A stretch of 60,857 nt of DNA from Ignavibacteriales bacterium (GCA_020061355.1 JAGUYK010000038.1:1-60857); one strand, 5' to 3'. Counted from the stretch's first letter, positions 17,626-26,968 are shown. Numbers and translations are program-made. Notes: generated by a model from the letters alone, not told the origin.

Positions 17626-18318
17626 ATGGAAGAGAATAATTTTCCCAATATATTTGATGAGAAGTTTGATAACGAACCACCTCTGCAAAGTCAGCTAAAA
17701 AAATTAGAGCGGTCCGGTTCTGATAAATTAATTACGGGTGTCTGTGCCGGAATAGCAAAATATTTTAATGCCGAACCTTCTATCATCAGAATTATTGCTA
17801 TGCTAACTTTACTGCTAGGTGTATGGAGTGTTGCCGCTTACTTAATTGCTTCCTATCTTATTACAAAAGAACAAAATCCTCACAAATTATCGGACGAAGA
17901 AAAAGCGATTCAAAAGAAAATAAATTTCAGAACAGTACTAAGCGGAACAATGATTTTAGGCGGTATTTATTTCGGATTCGGATCCTTTGGATTTTTCGCT
18001 CCCTGGGAAGTATTCATATTTGGCAATTCATTTCTAATTCCGATAATAGCAATTGGTTTTGGAATATTTCTCATAATTAAATTTGAAAAAGATAGCACCA
18101 CAGAGAATAAGATTACATCAGAAAAATTCTACCGATCAAATACAGATAAAAAAATATTTGGTGTTTGCGGGGGATTAGCTGAGTATTTGAACAATATCGA
18201 TACCACCACTATACGTGTACTGCTTCTGTTCGGAACGATTTTAACTCTTGGCTTGCTTGCAGTCGGTTACATTTTGATGGCTTTACTTATAGATTATAAA
18301 AAGCGGCAAACAGTATGA
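17626..18318 (+). CDS. Membrane protein with two PspC domains
   Basis: 230 residues carrying two PspC domains, one at about 30-80 (RSGSDKLITGVCAGIAKYF) and one at about 165-225 (RSNTDKKIFGVCGGLAEYL), separated by two membrane helices near 105-150. PspC proteins sit in the inner membrane and sense or respond to envelope stress in enterobacteria. A tandem PspC protein is a common Bacteroidota form whose partner is unknown. The stop overlaps the start of the following membrane gene by 4 bp (ATGA), indicating translational coupling. Confidence 0.85.
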   Translation: MEENNFPNIFDEKFDNEPPLQSQLKKLERSGSDKLITGVCAGIAKYFNAEPSIIRIIAMLTLLLGVWSVAAYLIASYLITKEQNPHKLSDEEKAIQKKINFRTVLSGTMILGGIYFGFGSFGFFAPWEVFIFGNSFLIPIIAIGFGIFLIIKFEKDSTTENKITSEKFYRSNTDKKIFGVCGGLAEYLNNIDTTTIRVLLLFGTILTLGLLAVGYILMALLIDYKKRQTV

Positions 18319-18818
18319 TCGGCTATAACAAAATAGGGGGAATGGTATTAACACTGTTCGGATTGTTGATTTCACTTGCCGGTTTTAATGTCATTAAAAT
18401 GGGAAATGATGAGATTATCGGAACAGTTTTGATATTACAGGCAATTCCTTCTGTATTTCTTTCATTAATGAGGAACCGAAAAGATCTGCTCTTTTTATTT
18501 ACTGTGATATTTATGATTGGAATAATCTTTATAATAAAATCTCATTTCGAAATAATTGAATCTCGCGGTCTAATATTCTCATCCATACTTCTTATAAGTG
18601 GTTCCGGATTTTTAATTCTTTATATCGATAATTTGAAAGAGCAAATTTTTTTATATACGGGAATGCTTTTTTTCGCTTTAGGATATTTTTCAATTACATT
18701 TCTGAGAGAGCTTGGTGTTATCGGGTTTGCAAACTCACTTGCCAACATTGCAGAAGATTTCTGGCCGATAGCGCTCATACTATCTGGCTTAACAATATTC
18801 ATTAACAGAAGAAAATAA
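18315..18818 (+). CDS. Multi-pass membrane protein, LiaI/LiaF-like
   Basis: 167 residues with about six hydrophobic segments and the ending FWPIALILSGLTIFINRRK, a pattern seen in LiaI/LiaF-type and DUF5668 envelope-stress membrane proteins. Translationally coupled to the PspC-domain gene, so the pair probably works together at the membrane. No catalytic residues visible. Its last codons form one arm of a hairpin shared with the convergent gene. Confidence 0.7.
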   Translation: MIGYNKIGGMVLTLFGLLISLAGFNVIKMGNDEIIGTVLILQAIPSVFLSLMRNRKDLLFLFTVIFMIGIIFIIKSHFEIIESRGLIFSSILLISGSGFLILYIDNLKEQIFLYTGMLFFALGYFSITFLRELGVIGFANSLANIAEDFWPIALILSGLTIFINRRK

Positions 18819-18839
18819 TTTCCCCGAATTATTTTCTTC
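18808..18839. terminator. Bidirectional hairpin at convergent gene ends
   Basis: 13-bp perfect stem GAAGAAAATAATT / AATTATTTTCTTC (18808-18820 with 18827-18839), loop TCCCCG. It spans both stop codons of the convergent genes at 18818 and 18829. The arms are A/T-rich, so it can act as an intrinsic terminator in both directions. Confidence 0.6.
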
Positions 18840-19926
18840 CCGTCAAAGTGCCTTCGAGGTAGGTTTGAATTGATGCCGTAGGGGAACCGGTATTTGATTC
18901 GATTGTGACTCTTATTTTTTCTATTTGATCTTTAGGTAAAAAAGGGAATGAAGTTAATCTCATATATTCATTCATATTGGGTGTATAAACCCCGATTGAA
19001 TAGGATTGATTTTTACTAACCACCCACACCTGGTAACCTTGATTCGCCTGAAGCAGGCGTGCATTTCTAAATTGTATCAAACCTTCTTTCTGATCAAATG
19101 CAAAAAGTAACCGTGCTAACGCCTTATCATTTACATCCGGCGAAGTCAGGTTAACAATTGTAACATCTCTATTATTAAAGAATTCTATTAATGATATGTA
19201 ATTACTAATAAAATTATTTGAGGTGGTTAGTTCACTACGCAATGCTGTTACATCACGCTTCAAATCATTAAGTTCATCAGTCAGTTCGTCGAAAGAAGTG
19301 TATGTATAATAACCCAATATCGTAAATAGAAGAATAACAAGAATTACTGCCAGCCAGCCGGCAAGGCTGCCCGGTTGCTTATCCTGGCTTTCTGGAGATG
19401 ATGCCGGGGGCGGATTCTGACTTGTAAAAAGTCTTTGGGTCTGTTCCGGTATTATACTATCAATTTTAGTTGTACCGCGAACCGGTTCTTTTTCAAACTC
19501 AGGATTTAATATTTTTGAGTGTGATAGTTTTGTTTTCTGTTTTGGCTGCATGAATTGTAAAGTTGGTTTAGTTTCAACCGGCGGTTCTTTTAGAAAAGTT
19601 TTACCGGCAACAGTTTTTACATCGGAAAATGTAGAAGATTTATCCAATACTTGTGTTGTCTTTTTTCTTTCCTCGCGTATCCTGGTTTTAATTTCATCCT
19701 GCATAGCAATTAATTTCTTGGCAATGCTGTCTTTAATTACCGGGTCGGGTTGTTCTAAATCGAGTATTACAGGAATCATGGACACAATATTCTGCAGATC
19801 GCCCAATTCACTTTCGGGGAGGCTACCGCCAGAAATAATATAATCCTTAAACTGCACGAAGTTATCTTTATCCATACATCCGACAGTAAAGGCCGAGATC
19901 ATTTCCAAAATCGGATCAGGTGCCAT
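18829..19926 (-). CDS. RskA-type anti-sigma factor
   Basis: 365 residues. The cytoplasmic N-terminus has a long low-complexity linker rich in Pro, Lys and Thr (about 95-185), then one membrane helix near 188-212 (AGWLAVILVILLFTILGYYT), a coiled-coil stretch (about 215-240) and a periplasmic anti-sigma-K domain (ARLLQANQGYQVWVVSK; SIGVYTP). Starts 3 bp after the ECF sigma gene with GGAG inside the end of that gene. The pair forms a membrane-linked regulatory switch; the signal is unknown. Confidence 0.85.
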   Translation of the reverse strand: MAPDPILEMISAFTVGCMDKDNFVQFKDYIISGGSLPESELGDLQNIVSMIPVILDLEQPDPVIKDSIAKKLIAMQDEIKTRIREERKKTTQVLDKSSTFSDVKTVAGKTFLKEPPVETKPTLQFMQPKQKTKLSHSKILNPEFEKEPVRGTTKIDSIIPEQTQRLFTSQNPPPASSPESQDKQPGSLAGWLAVILVILLFTILGYYTYTSFDELTDELNDLKRDVTALRSELTTSNNFISNYISLIEFFNNRDVTIVNLTSPDVNDKALARLLFAFDQKEGLIQFRNARLLQANQGYQVWVVSKNQSYSIGVYTPNMNEYMRLTSFPFLPKDQIEKIRVTIESNTGSPTASIQTYLEGTLTGRK

Positions 19927-19929
19927 AAG

Positions 19930-20508
19930 TTACTCCTTCACCAAAAAATCTCTTAAACTGTGAAGCGCCGTTAGAACTTTACTTCTTACGGTATCAATTG
20001 GAACATTTAATTTGTCCGCAATTTCGTCTATAGTATATCCTTCGTAATAGGCAAGATGTAATACGTACTTTTGAGTGTCTGTTAACTTAGTTAAGGCTCT
20101 TTCGACTTTTGGCTTTAAGCTTATTGCTGTTTTAAAATCAAGACTGTCCATCTGTTCGGGAAATGTTGCAAGAATAAAATAATTTTCATATTCGTCGTCA
20201 TAAAACTGAACGGTGCTCGAAGAAGCTCTTTCCCTTCGTAGTGTATCAACCGCTTTATTACGTGCCAGGGTAACGAGCCAGCTATAAACTGAACCGCTTT
20301 TGAAATTGAACATGTTAATTTTACGCCAGATAATCACAAACACTTCTGCCAGGATTTGCTCTGCGGATAGCTGATCCGGAGAGATTTTTTTTATCAATGT
20401 AAAGAGAAGAGCCGAGTAACGGTCATATAACTCTTCAAGTGCCCGGGATTCAAACCTTGCAATTTCATTCATTAATTCTAAATCGCTCAAGTCTTTGAAT
20501 TTGCTCAA
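19930..20508 (-). CDS. ECF RNA polymerase sigma factor (SigK-like)
   Basis: 192 residues. Region 2 (ALEELYDRYSALLFTLI, then VIIWRKI and SVYSWLVTLARNKAVDTLRR) and region 4 (LTDTQKYVLHLAYYEGYTIDEIADKLNVPIDTVRSKVLTAL; the recognition helix) are complete. The track start is a TTG at 20508; the next Met is 12 codons in, but the family normally begins with the DLSDLEL stretch, so TTG is favoured. Preceded by a good promoter at 20540-20571. Two-gene operon with its anti-sigma factor. Confidence 0.92.
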   Translation of the reverse strand: MSKFKDLSDLELMNEIARFESRALEELYDRYSALLFTLIKKISPDQLSAEQILAEVFVIIWRKINMFNFKSGSVYSWLVTLARNKAVDTLRRERASSSTVQFYDDEYENYFILATFPEQMDSLDFKTAISLKPKVERALTKLTDTQKYVLHLAYYEGYTIDEIADKLNVPIDTVRSKVLTALHSLRDFLVKE

Positions 20509-20539
20509 TTATCACCAGATTTCATTTATTTATAGCAAT

Positions 20540-20571
20540 CAAAGGTAAAACTAAGGTGATTAAAAATCAAT
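20540..20571 (-). promoter_or_regulatory. Bacteroidota-type promoter of the sigma/anti-sigma operon
   Basis: On the minus strand: ATTG (-33), a 20-bp spacer, then TACCTTTG (-7), 31 bp before the sigma start codon. This fits TTTG-N19-21-TAnnTTTG with one mismatch. Confidence 0.55.
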
Positions 20572-20690
20572 TTGTGATTTTCCAATTTAGAGATAGCCGA
20601 AGAACAATTCTCGAACCGAAAATTACTTTTTTAATATATACTAAATGCTCTGGCTCCAGTGTCATTGTCACCAAACAATCAACTTTTTAT

Positions 20691-20698
20691 TATATTTG
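20691..20698 (+). promoter_or_regulatory. Candidate -7 box (TATATTTG) for alaS
   Basis: Exact match to TAnnTTTG, 27 bp upstream of the alaS ATG at 20726. The nearest TTG lies 23 bp further upstream, a little far for a -33 element. Confidence 0.45.
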
Positions 20699-20725
20699 CA
20701 TCACTTTTTAGTAGAGAATGAAAAA

Positions 20726-23350
20726 ATGACGTCGAATGAAATAAGAGAACAATTTTTAAATTTCTTCAAAGATAAAGATCATAAAATAGTACCGAGTGCA
20801 CCTGTTGTACCGCACGGCGATCCTACTCTCCTTTTCACAAATGCTGGCATGAACCAATTTAAAGATGTATTTCTTGGCATAGGAAATCGTGATTACAGAC
20901 GAGCTGTTGACACTCAAAAATGCATTCGTGTTTCCGGTAAGCACAACGACCTTGAAGAGGTTGGACACGATACCTATCACCACACTTTTTTCGAGATGCT
21001 CGGTAATTGGTCATTTGGTGATTACTACAAAAAGGAAGCTATCCGCTGGGCATGGGAACTGTTAACCGAAGTTTGGAAACTACCTAAAGAAAGAATATGG
21101 GCTACAGTTTACCGAACAGACGAAGAAGCAATGGGATACTGGAAAAGCGAGACCGATATTAAACATGATCACATTTTACGATTCGATGAAAAAGATAATT
21201 TCTGGGAAATGGGCGAAACAGGTCCATGCGGTCCGTGCTCAGAAATTCATATTAATCTGAGTGACGATTATGACAATCCTGAATATGTAAATTCCGGTGA
21301 TCCAAAGTGCATTGAGATCTGGAATTTAGTCTTTATACAATATAACAGAGATGAAGGCGGCACTCTGCATGAATTACCGGCAAAACATGTTGATACCGGA
21401 ATGGGTTTTGAAAGAGTATGTGCTGTTCTGCAGAATAAAAATTCAAACTACGATACTGATGTTTTTACACCTATAATTTCAGCAATTGAAAAGCTATCTA
21501 ATATAAAATATGAATCGAAACTACCGGCTGATGACAAATCACTAACAGGACAGACAAATGTTGCAATGCGTGTTATTGCTGATCATATAAGAACATTAAC
21601 ATTTGCAATTGGCGATGGTGCTACCCCGGGTAATGAAGGTCGCGGTTATGTTTTGAGAAGACTTTTAAGACGTGCTGCACGATACGCACGCAAATTAAAT
21701 CTTAATGAGCCGTTCTTATACAAATTGGTTAGAGTGGTTGTTGAAAACTTCTCCCATGTTTTCCCGGAAGTGAAAACAAATAAATCCCAGATCGAAAAGA
21801 TTATTAAAGCCGAAGAGGAGAGTTTTAATTCAACTCTTGATCGAGGTATAGAACTATTCGAAACATTGATTAAAAAACTTAATGCTAAGAATGAAAAAAC
21901 AATTCCGGGTGACGATGTCTTTAAACTCTACGACACCTTCGGTTTTCCGACTGATTTAACTTCGGTTATGGCAAAAGAACAAGGATTTGAAATTGATGAA
22001 ACCCGTTTTAATGAATTGATGAATGAGCAAAAAGATAGGGCAAGAAAGGCTACTAAAGGAAAGGAGGTTTCAACTACTTTAACTTTACCAATAAACTTTT
22101 CCATTAAAACAATAAATTCAACTAATACAATCAATTCAACTATATTTATTGGTTATGATGAACTGAAAACTGACGCGATGATAGTAGAAATTGAAAATTC
22201 CGGAAGTAAATCATTTGTTGTACTTGATAAATCTCCTTTTTATGTCGAATCCGGCGGACAGGTTGACGACACCGGCAATTTATTTGTGGGTGATACTCAC
22301 CTTCGAGTAACTGATCTTACAAAGATTAATAATCAGGTTGTACATGTTTTAGAGAATGAGACGAATGTCAAGCTGGAGGTTGGAATGAAAGTGATAGCAC
22401 AGGTTGACGAGAAGAGACGCTGGGATATTATGCGTAATCACTCCGTTACACACTTCATGCATCGCGCACTAAGAGAAATTCTGGGTCAGCATGTTCAGCA
22501 GTCCGGTTCTTATGTCGGTCCCGACCATTTAAGGTTTGATTTCACTCATTTTGAAAAAGTGAAAGAAGCAGAACTTGAAGCGATTGAATCACTCGTCAAT
22601 GAGAAGCTGCGTGAAAACCTGCCGATGATTCATCACCGGGATACGCCGTTTGATAAAGCAAAGGAAATGGGCGCTCTAATGTTCTTCGGTGATAAATACG
22701 GTGATAAAGTCAATGTCGTTCAGTTCGGTGATTTTACTATGGAGTTTTGCGGCGGCACTCACGTAGAGAATTCTTCGCAAATCGGTTTATTAAAAATTGT
22801 TTCCGAATCATCTATTGCCAGCGGTGTTAGAAGAATTGAAGCCGTTACCGGCGCAGGTGTGGAAAAATACATCCGCGAACAGCAATTGAAAATTGAGAAT
22901 GGAGAATTGAGAATTATTGAACTGCTTGATGAAAAAAGGAAGCTTGAAAAAGAATTAGCTGAACTTAAATTACAGGAAAAACTTGGTGGAATAGATTCGA
23001 TTGTTTCTACTCCGGCTATTGTAAAGGGAATAAGTGTTTTCAAGGGAAAAGTATCTGCATCAAATATGGACGAATTAAAATCACTTGGTGACGAACTACG
23101 CGATAAAATGAAAAACGGTATTGGTGTTCTTATCTCTCAAATAGAAGATAAAGTTGGAATAGTTGTTGTGGTCTCTGATGATTTAATTAAAGAGAAGAAA
23201 ATAAGCGCGGGAAATGTCGTAAAAGATGTTGCAAAAATTGTCGGCGGTAGCGGTGGCGGAAAACCTCATCTTGCATCAGCCGGAGGTAAAGATGTTTCAA
23301 AGATTGATGAAGCGCTTGATAAAGTAGAATATATAATCGCAAAATTATAA
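20726..23350 (+). CDS. alaS: Alanyl-tRNA synthetase
   Basis: 874 residues from the ATG at 20726. A longer frame open from 20645 adds 27 residues with no family similarity and would cross the promoter. Class II core with NAGMNQFKDVFLG and GCGPCSEIH-type motifs, editing domain with the zinc/catalytic HSVTHFMH and CGGTHVENSSQIG, and the C-terminal C-Ala domain ending IVGGSGGGKPHLASAGG. Two in-frame repeat-derived stretches sit in linkers: a tandem TINST hexapeptide pair near residue 465 and an AATTGAGAAT repeat near residue 725. Essential; charges tRNA-Ala and clears mischarged Ser/Gly. Confidence 0.97.
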   Translation: MTSNEIREQFLNFFKDKDHKIVPSAPVVPHGDPTLLFTNAGMNQFKDVFLGIGNRDYRRAVDTQKCIRVSGKHNDLEEVGHDTYHHTFFEMLGNWSFGDYYKKEAIRWAWELLTEVWKLPKERIWATVYRTDEEAMGYWKSETDIKHDHILRFDEKDNFWEMGETGPCGPCSEIHINLSDDYDNPEYVNSGDPKCIEIWNLVFIQYNRDEGGTLHELPAKHVDTGMGFERVCAVLQNKNSNYDTDVFTPIISAIEKLSNIKYESKLPADDKSLTGQTNVAMRVIADHIRTLTFAIGDGATPGNEGRGYVLRRLLRRAARYARKLNLNEPFLYKLVRVVVENFSHVFPEVKTNKSQIEKIIKAEEESFNSTLDRGIELFETLIKKLNAKNEKTIPGDDVFKLYDTFGFPTDLTSVMAKEQGFEIDETRFNELMNEQKDRARKATKGKEVSTTLTLPINFSIKTINSTNTINSTIFIGYDELKTDAMIVEIENSGSKSFVVLDKSPFYVESGGQVDDTGNLFVGDTHLRVTDLTKINNQVVHVLENETNVKLEVGMKVIAQVDEKRRWDIMRNHSVTHFMHRALREILGQHVQQSGSYVGPDHLRFDFTHFEKVKEAELEAIESLVNEKLRENLPMIHHRDTPFDKAKEMGALMFFGDKYGDKVNVVQFGDFTMEFCGGTHVENSSQIGLLKIVSESSIASGVRRIEAVTGAGVEKYIREQQLKIENGELRIIELLDEKRKLEKELAELKLQEKLGGIDSIVSTPAIVKGISVFKGKVSASNMDELKSLGDELRDKMKNGIGVLISQIEDKVGIVVVVSDDLIKEKKISAGNVVKDVAKIVGGSGGGKPHLASAGGKDVSKIDEALDKVEYIIAKL
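22109..22144 (+). repeat. 18-bp tandem duplication inside alaS
   Basis: Two adjacent 18-bp units (22109-22126 and 22127-22144), 15 of 18 bases identical, encoding TINSTN then TINSTI. It falls in the linker before the editing domain and keeps the frame. Confidence 0.7.
22884..22918 (+). repeat. AATTGAGAAT direct repeat inside alaS
   Basis: AATTGAGAAT occurs at 22891-22900 and 22905-22914 (14-bp period), preceded by AATTGAAA. It is translated as the charged KIENGELRI segment of the helical linker before C-Ala. Strings of this type are often dispersed intergenic repeats, so this may be a captured copy. Confidence 0.5.
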
Positions 23351-23369
23351 GTCGATAAATTATTACCTG

Positions 23370-23921
23370 TTAAACGCCCGCATTTCTTTTCTGGAAGAGA
23401 TACAATTTTGCATTCTGCGGTCTGACATCTATCGCTCCTCTGTAACCTATTTTTATAAGTTGTTCTACAAACACCCTCATAAAAAATCCATGTGTAACAA
23501 CCAGCACTCTTTCAAAATTGTGCTGTTTTAATTCTTCTATGAAACGACTTATCCGTTCTAAAGTTTCAATTCTTTTTTCAGGCTGCGAATGATGATTTTT
23601 ATGCCAGGCAATTCTTCCGCCTAGATGCCAGATGAAAGATGGGAGTTTAATATTCCGGTTTGTAAATGGGGCGACCGGTACTTCAATAATGTGATTTGTA
23701 AAGATAATTTCTTTGTTATAAATACTCTTTGCGGTTTCAACTGCGCGTGGAATTGTACTGCTATAGCACACATCCCATTCATCGCTATTCAGCTTAATAT
23801 CTTTTCGAATAACCGGAGAGCTCTCATACTTTTCCATTGCATTTGAGAAATCCGAAGCGGAGTAGATTTTTTTCCTTGGTAGGAAATCAACCTTAAAATG
23901 GCGCAGCAAGCCGATAGTCAT
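23370..23921 (-). CDS. Histidine phosphatase family protein
   Basis: 183 residues. Phosphoglycerate-mutase-like fold with the catalytic His in LLRHFK (the usual RHG is RHF here), the SSTIPRAVETAKSIY stretch holding the second Arg, and the C-terminal LVVTHGFFMRVF with the second active-site His. Substrate not predictable; related proteins include SixA-like and cobalamin-pathway phosphatases. Convergent with alaS, 19 bp apart. AGGG before the ATG. Confidence 0.85.
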   Translation of the reverse strand: MTIGLLRHFKVDFLPRKKIYSASDFSNAMEKYESSPVIRKDIKLNSDEWDVCYSSTIPRAVETAKSIYNKEIIFTNHIIEVPVAPFTNRNIKLPSFIWHLGGRIAWHKNHHSQPEKRIETLERISRFIEELKQHNFERVLVVTHGFFMRVFVEQLIKIGYRGAIDVRPQNAKLYLFQKRNAGV

Positions 23922-24181
23922 TTAACAAACCCTATTATCGATTGAGTTTAATAAAATTGCGGGTGAATCAATATTTTGGTTTGCAACTTAATAAGAACCC
24001 GTACTATTGTAAACAAACTATTTTTTGTTGTTTTACTTAGAGTATTGGTTTACTGTCGTGAGGATTACAGAAACAATGGGGTGCAAAACAGAAAGTGACA
24101 TGACGAAAGGATTTAAGGTCTGTCGATTAAAATTTATTAAGTACATAAATTTTCTTACCCACAAAAAATACATTTACGATA

Positions 24182-24589
24182 CTAATTATATATAGCTCTT
24201 GAAACTAATCTAAAATTTATTGCGCTTTGCACAATATTGTATTCGTTTCTTAAAACATAACCGCCGGCAAGGAACATTCCTGCATCGTCAAAGAAACAGT
24301 CAATTGTTCCCTCCAGATCCCCTAGTGAAGTTTTCTTAAGCGAGAAAGTGAGTAGTGCGTGTTTGTTCATAACTGTCCCCGCGAAATTGAAAGCTAATCC
24401 ATTCCAATTACCGGTTCCCGATAGAGACATTTTACCGTCATGAGATATATAAAGAATGATTGTCTCTATGTTTTGAAGACTGGTTTGATACTCTCCGGAA
24501 TAATTTCTCTGTGTTTCTACTTCAACAATATTATCATAATTACATCCGCTTAAAGTGATCAGCAACGCTATTAATAATATCTTTTTCAT
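24182..24589 (-). CDS. Predicted lipoprotein, unknown function
   Basis: 135 residues from the ATG at 24589; a TTG three codons earlier is the alternative. Lipoprotein signal MKKILLIALLITLSGC, with the lipobox Cys near residue 16, then a short beta-rich domain. No family recognised. The 260 bp downstream, between it and the histidine-phosphatase gene, hold no gene I would support; the 191 bp upstream look non-coding. Confidence 0.65.
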   Translation of the reverse strand: MKKILLIALLITLSGCNYDNIVEVETQRNYSGEYQTSLQNIETIILYISHDGKMSLSGTGNWNGLAFNFAGTVMNKHALLTFSLKKTSLGDLEGTIDCFFDDAGMFLAGGYVLRNEYNIVQSAINFRLVSRAIYN

Positions 24590-24789
24590 TTTACGCAATT
24601 TTTAAGTTTGTAAATCAACTTGCGGGTTATCAGATCCCCCATCATTTAGTTAATTATCGTTGAAGTAGTAAAAAAGTTTAATTAAAATGGAAAGCAATGA
24701 GTGTGTCTACATAAAAAATATTTTGTGAATATTATTAAAGAAAGAAGTGAGCGTTTTTTAATTCCTGTTGTGCCAATTAATTAAAATTT

Positions 24790-25437
24790 CTATTGCAGAT
24801 TCTTATACCTGAAACAACTTATTGTGTGATCATTAACCATCCCCACAGCTTGCATAAATGCATAACAGATTGTTGAACCGACAAATTTAAATCCATGCCT
24901 TTTCAAATCTTTGCTCATAGCATCGGATTCCGGTGTTTTTGCCGGTAGGTCTTTCAAAGACTTCCAGTTATTAACTTTTGGCTTATAGTCAACAAACCGC
25001 CATATATAATTATCGAACGAACCGAACGTTTTTTTAATTTCCATAAAACTTTTAGCATTTTGAATTGCCGCTGCTATTTTTAACCTATTGCGGACTATTC
25101 CTTCATTGTTTAATAGTTCTATAACTTTCTTTGAATTATACTTAGCAATTTTCTCTGCATCAAAATTATCAAATGCCTTGCGATAGTTTTCGCGTTTACG
25201 GAGAATTATTATCCAGCTTAAACCGGCTTGTACTCCTTCCAAAATTAGCATTTCAAAAAGTTTTCTATCATCATGAACAGGTTCACCCCATTCCTCATCA
25301 TGATATTTTCTATAAATAGGATCATTTCCCGCCCAGGCACATCTGGATACTTGTTGCTTGATACTTGATGCTGGTCGAACCATTCTTAATGTATTTTCAG
25401 CTTTTTTGTTATGATTTTGTTTTTTCTTCACTAGCAA
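24790..25437 (-). CDS. tag: DNA-3-methyladenine glycosylase I
   Basis: 215 residues. From residue 32 on it matches Tag: RCAWAGNDPIYRKYHDEEWG with the first zinc Cys, the QAGLSWIIILRKRENYR helix and the C-terminal NDHTISCFR with the second zinc pair. Excises 3-methyladenine from alkylated DNA. The N-terminal 31 residues are not conserved, and part of them (PASSIKQQVS) is encoded by a CAAGTATCAAG-type repeat. The start is uncertain: TTG 25437, GTG 25431 (best spacing to AAGGAAAGAG) or ATG 25383. Confidence 0.92.
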   Translation of the reverse strand: MLVKKKQNHNKKAENTLRMVRPASSIKQQVSRCAWAGNDPIYRKYHDEEWGEPVHDDRKLFEMLILEGVQAGLSWIIILRKRENYRKAFDNFDAEKIAKYNSKKVIELLNNEGIVRNRLKIAAAIQNAKSFMEIKKTFGSFDNYIWRFVDYKPKVNNWKSLKDLPAKTPESDAMSKDLKRHGFKFVGSTICYAFMQAVGMVNDHTISCFRYKNLQ

Positions 25438-25470
25438 CTCTTTCCTTATTCTTTTTCAGGTATCAATAAT

Positions 25471-26835
25471 TTATTTGATCCACACTGATTTTATATTTAC
25501 AAACTCTTTTATACCGTAATGTGAAAGTTCTCTTCCGTATCCGGAATTTTTAATTCCCCCGAAAGGTAACCGCGGATCGGATTTAACCATACCATTAACA
25601 AAAATTGCCCCGGCATCAATCTTAGTTGCAAATAGTTTTGCTTTCTCCATATCAGCTGTCCATAAGGATGCACCGAGACCAAATGGAGAATCATTCGCAA
25701 TACGAATAGCATCCTCTTCATCCTGCGCTTTGATTAATGATGCAACCGGTCCGAAGATTTCGTCATCATATGCGGGCATTCCCTTACTCAAATTATCCAG
25801 AATTGTTGGTGCATAGTAGAATCCTCTACCCGGTAAAATTTTTCCGCCTGTTAAAATTTTTGCACCTTTACCAACAGAATCTTTTACCTGCGAATCGAGC
25901 TCATAAAGCAAATCCTCACGGGCTATCGGGCCGAGCTCAGTTGATTCATCCATTGGATCTCCGACTTTTATTTTTTCCATTGCATTAATAAACTTCAACT
26001 TGAATTCATCATAAATCTTTTCAACAACAATAAATCTTTTAGAAGCAATGCAGCTTTGCCCATTATTAATTAATCTTGCAGTAACAGCAGTTTTTGCTGC
26101 TTCATCAATATTGGCATCTTCGAAAACAATAAACGGATCGCTACCGCCTAATTCCAGAACAGACTTTTTCAATTCTTTTCCGCAAGCCTCACCAATCTTT
26201 CTGCCGGCCGGCTCGCTACCTGTCAGGGTTGCTGCTTTTACTCTTACATCTTTAATTATTTCTTTTATCGGTCCCGAGCCAATCAACAAAGTCTTAAAAA
26301 CATTTTTGGGGAAACCCGCATTATGAAATATCTGTTCGATCGCAAGTGCACACATAGGAACATTGGAGGAATGTTTAAGCAAGCCGACATTTCCCGCCAT
26401 TAAGGAGGGGGCGGCAAACCGGAAGACCTGCCAGAACGGAAAATTCCACGGCATCACTGCAAGTATAATTCCAAGCGGATTAAATTCTACATAACTATCT
26501 GATGCATCCGTTTTTATAAATTCATTTTTTAACATCACCTCTGCATTCTCTGCAAAGTAATCGCAAACCCATGCACATTTTTCTACTTCGGCTATCGATT
26601 GTTTAATCGGTTTTCCCATTTCCGTCGTAATTATGTAAGCATACTCCTCCCTTTTGTTTCTCATTACAGCCGCTGCATTTTTCATTAATCTGGATCTTTC
26701 CGCAAATCCAATATTCCGCCAGATAAGAAATGCCTCGTGTGCATCGTCAATAAATTTTTTTACTTCATCTTTAGAAAATTCCATATAAGTCTTTTCAATT
26801 TTCCCGGATGCTGGATTAATTGTTTGAATGGGCAT
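25471..26835 (-). CDS. Succinate-semialdehyde dehydrogenase-type aldehyde dehydrogenase
   Basis: 454 residues, complete. N-terminal TINPASGK, the Rossmann LTGSEPAGRKIG segment, catalytic Glu228 in VLELGGSDPFIV and nucleophile Cys262 in NNGQSCIAS. Length and N-terminus fit the Sad/GabD-like group that oxidises succinate semialdehyde with NAD(P)+, but related aldehydes are possible. AGAG ribosome site. The 35-bp gap to tag and the same strand suggest one transcript; no gamma-aminobutyrate genes nearby. Confidence 0.85.
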   Translation of the reverse strand: MPIQTINPASGKIEKTYMEFSKDEVKKFIDDAHEAFLIWRNIGFAERSRLMKNAAAVMRNKREEYAYIITTEMGKPIKQSIAEVEKCAWVCDYFAENAEVMLKNEFIKTDASDSYVEFNPLGIILAVMPWNFPFWQVFRFAAPSLMAGNVGLLKHSSNVPMCALAIEQIFHNAGFPKNVFKTLLIGSGPIKEIIKDVRVKAATLTGSEPAGRKIGEACGKELKKSVLELGGSDPFIVFEDANIDEAAKTAVTARLINNGQSCIASKRFIVVEKIYDEFKLKFINAMEKIKVGDPMDESTELGPIAREDLLYELDSQVKDSVGKGAKILTGGKILPGRGFYYAPTILDNLSKGMPAYDDEIFGPVASLIKAQDEEDAIRIANDSPFGLGASLWTADMEKAKLFATKIDAGAIFVNGMVKSDPRLPFGGIKNSGYGRELSHYGIKEFVNIKSVWIK

Positions 26836-26968
26836 TTTTATCTCTAATTTATTTTAACAAAAGCTTAATATCACAAACGGAAATTACTTTTCGATTTTCC
26901 CAAAAAATTTTATTATGTTCGAAGTGAAATTACATATTTCTATTCACAAATTTTCGAAAACGTTCTTT

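Noticed and set aside
20645-20725. Longer AlaS start at 20645
   Set aside because: Extra residues are unlike AlaS and the TATATTTG box lies inside them.
24074-24193. Small plus-strand frame starting MGCKTESD
   Set aside because: No ribosome site, overlaps the lipoprotein gene end, composition unconvincing.
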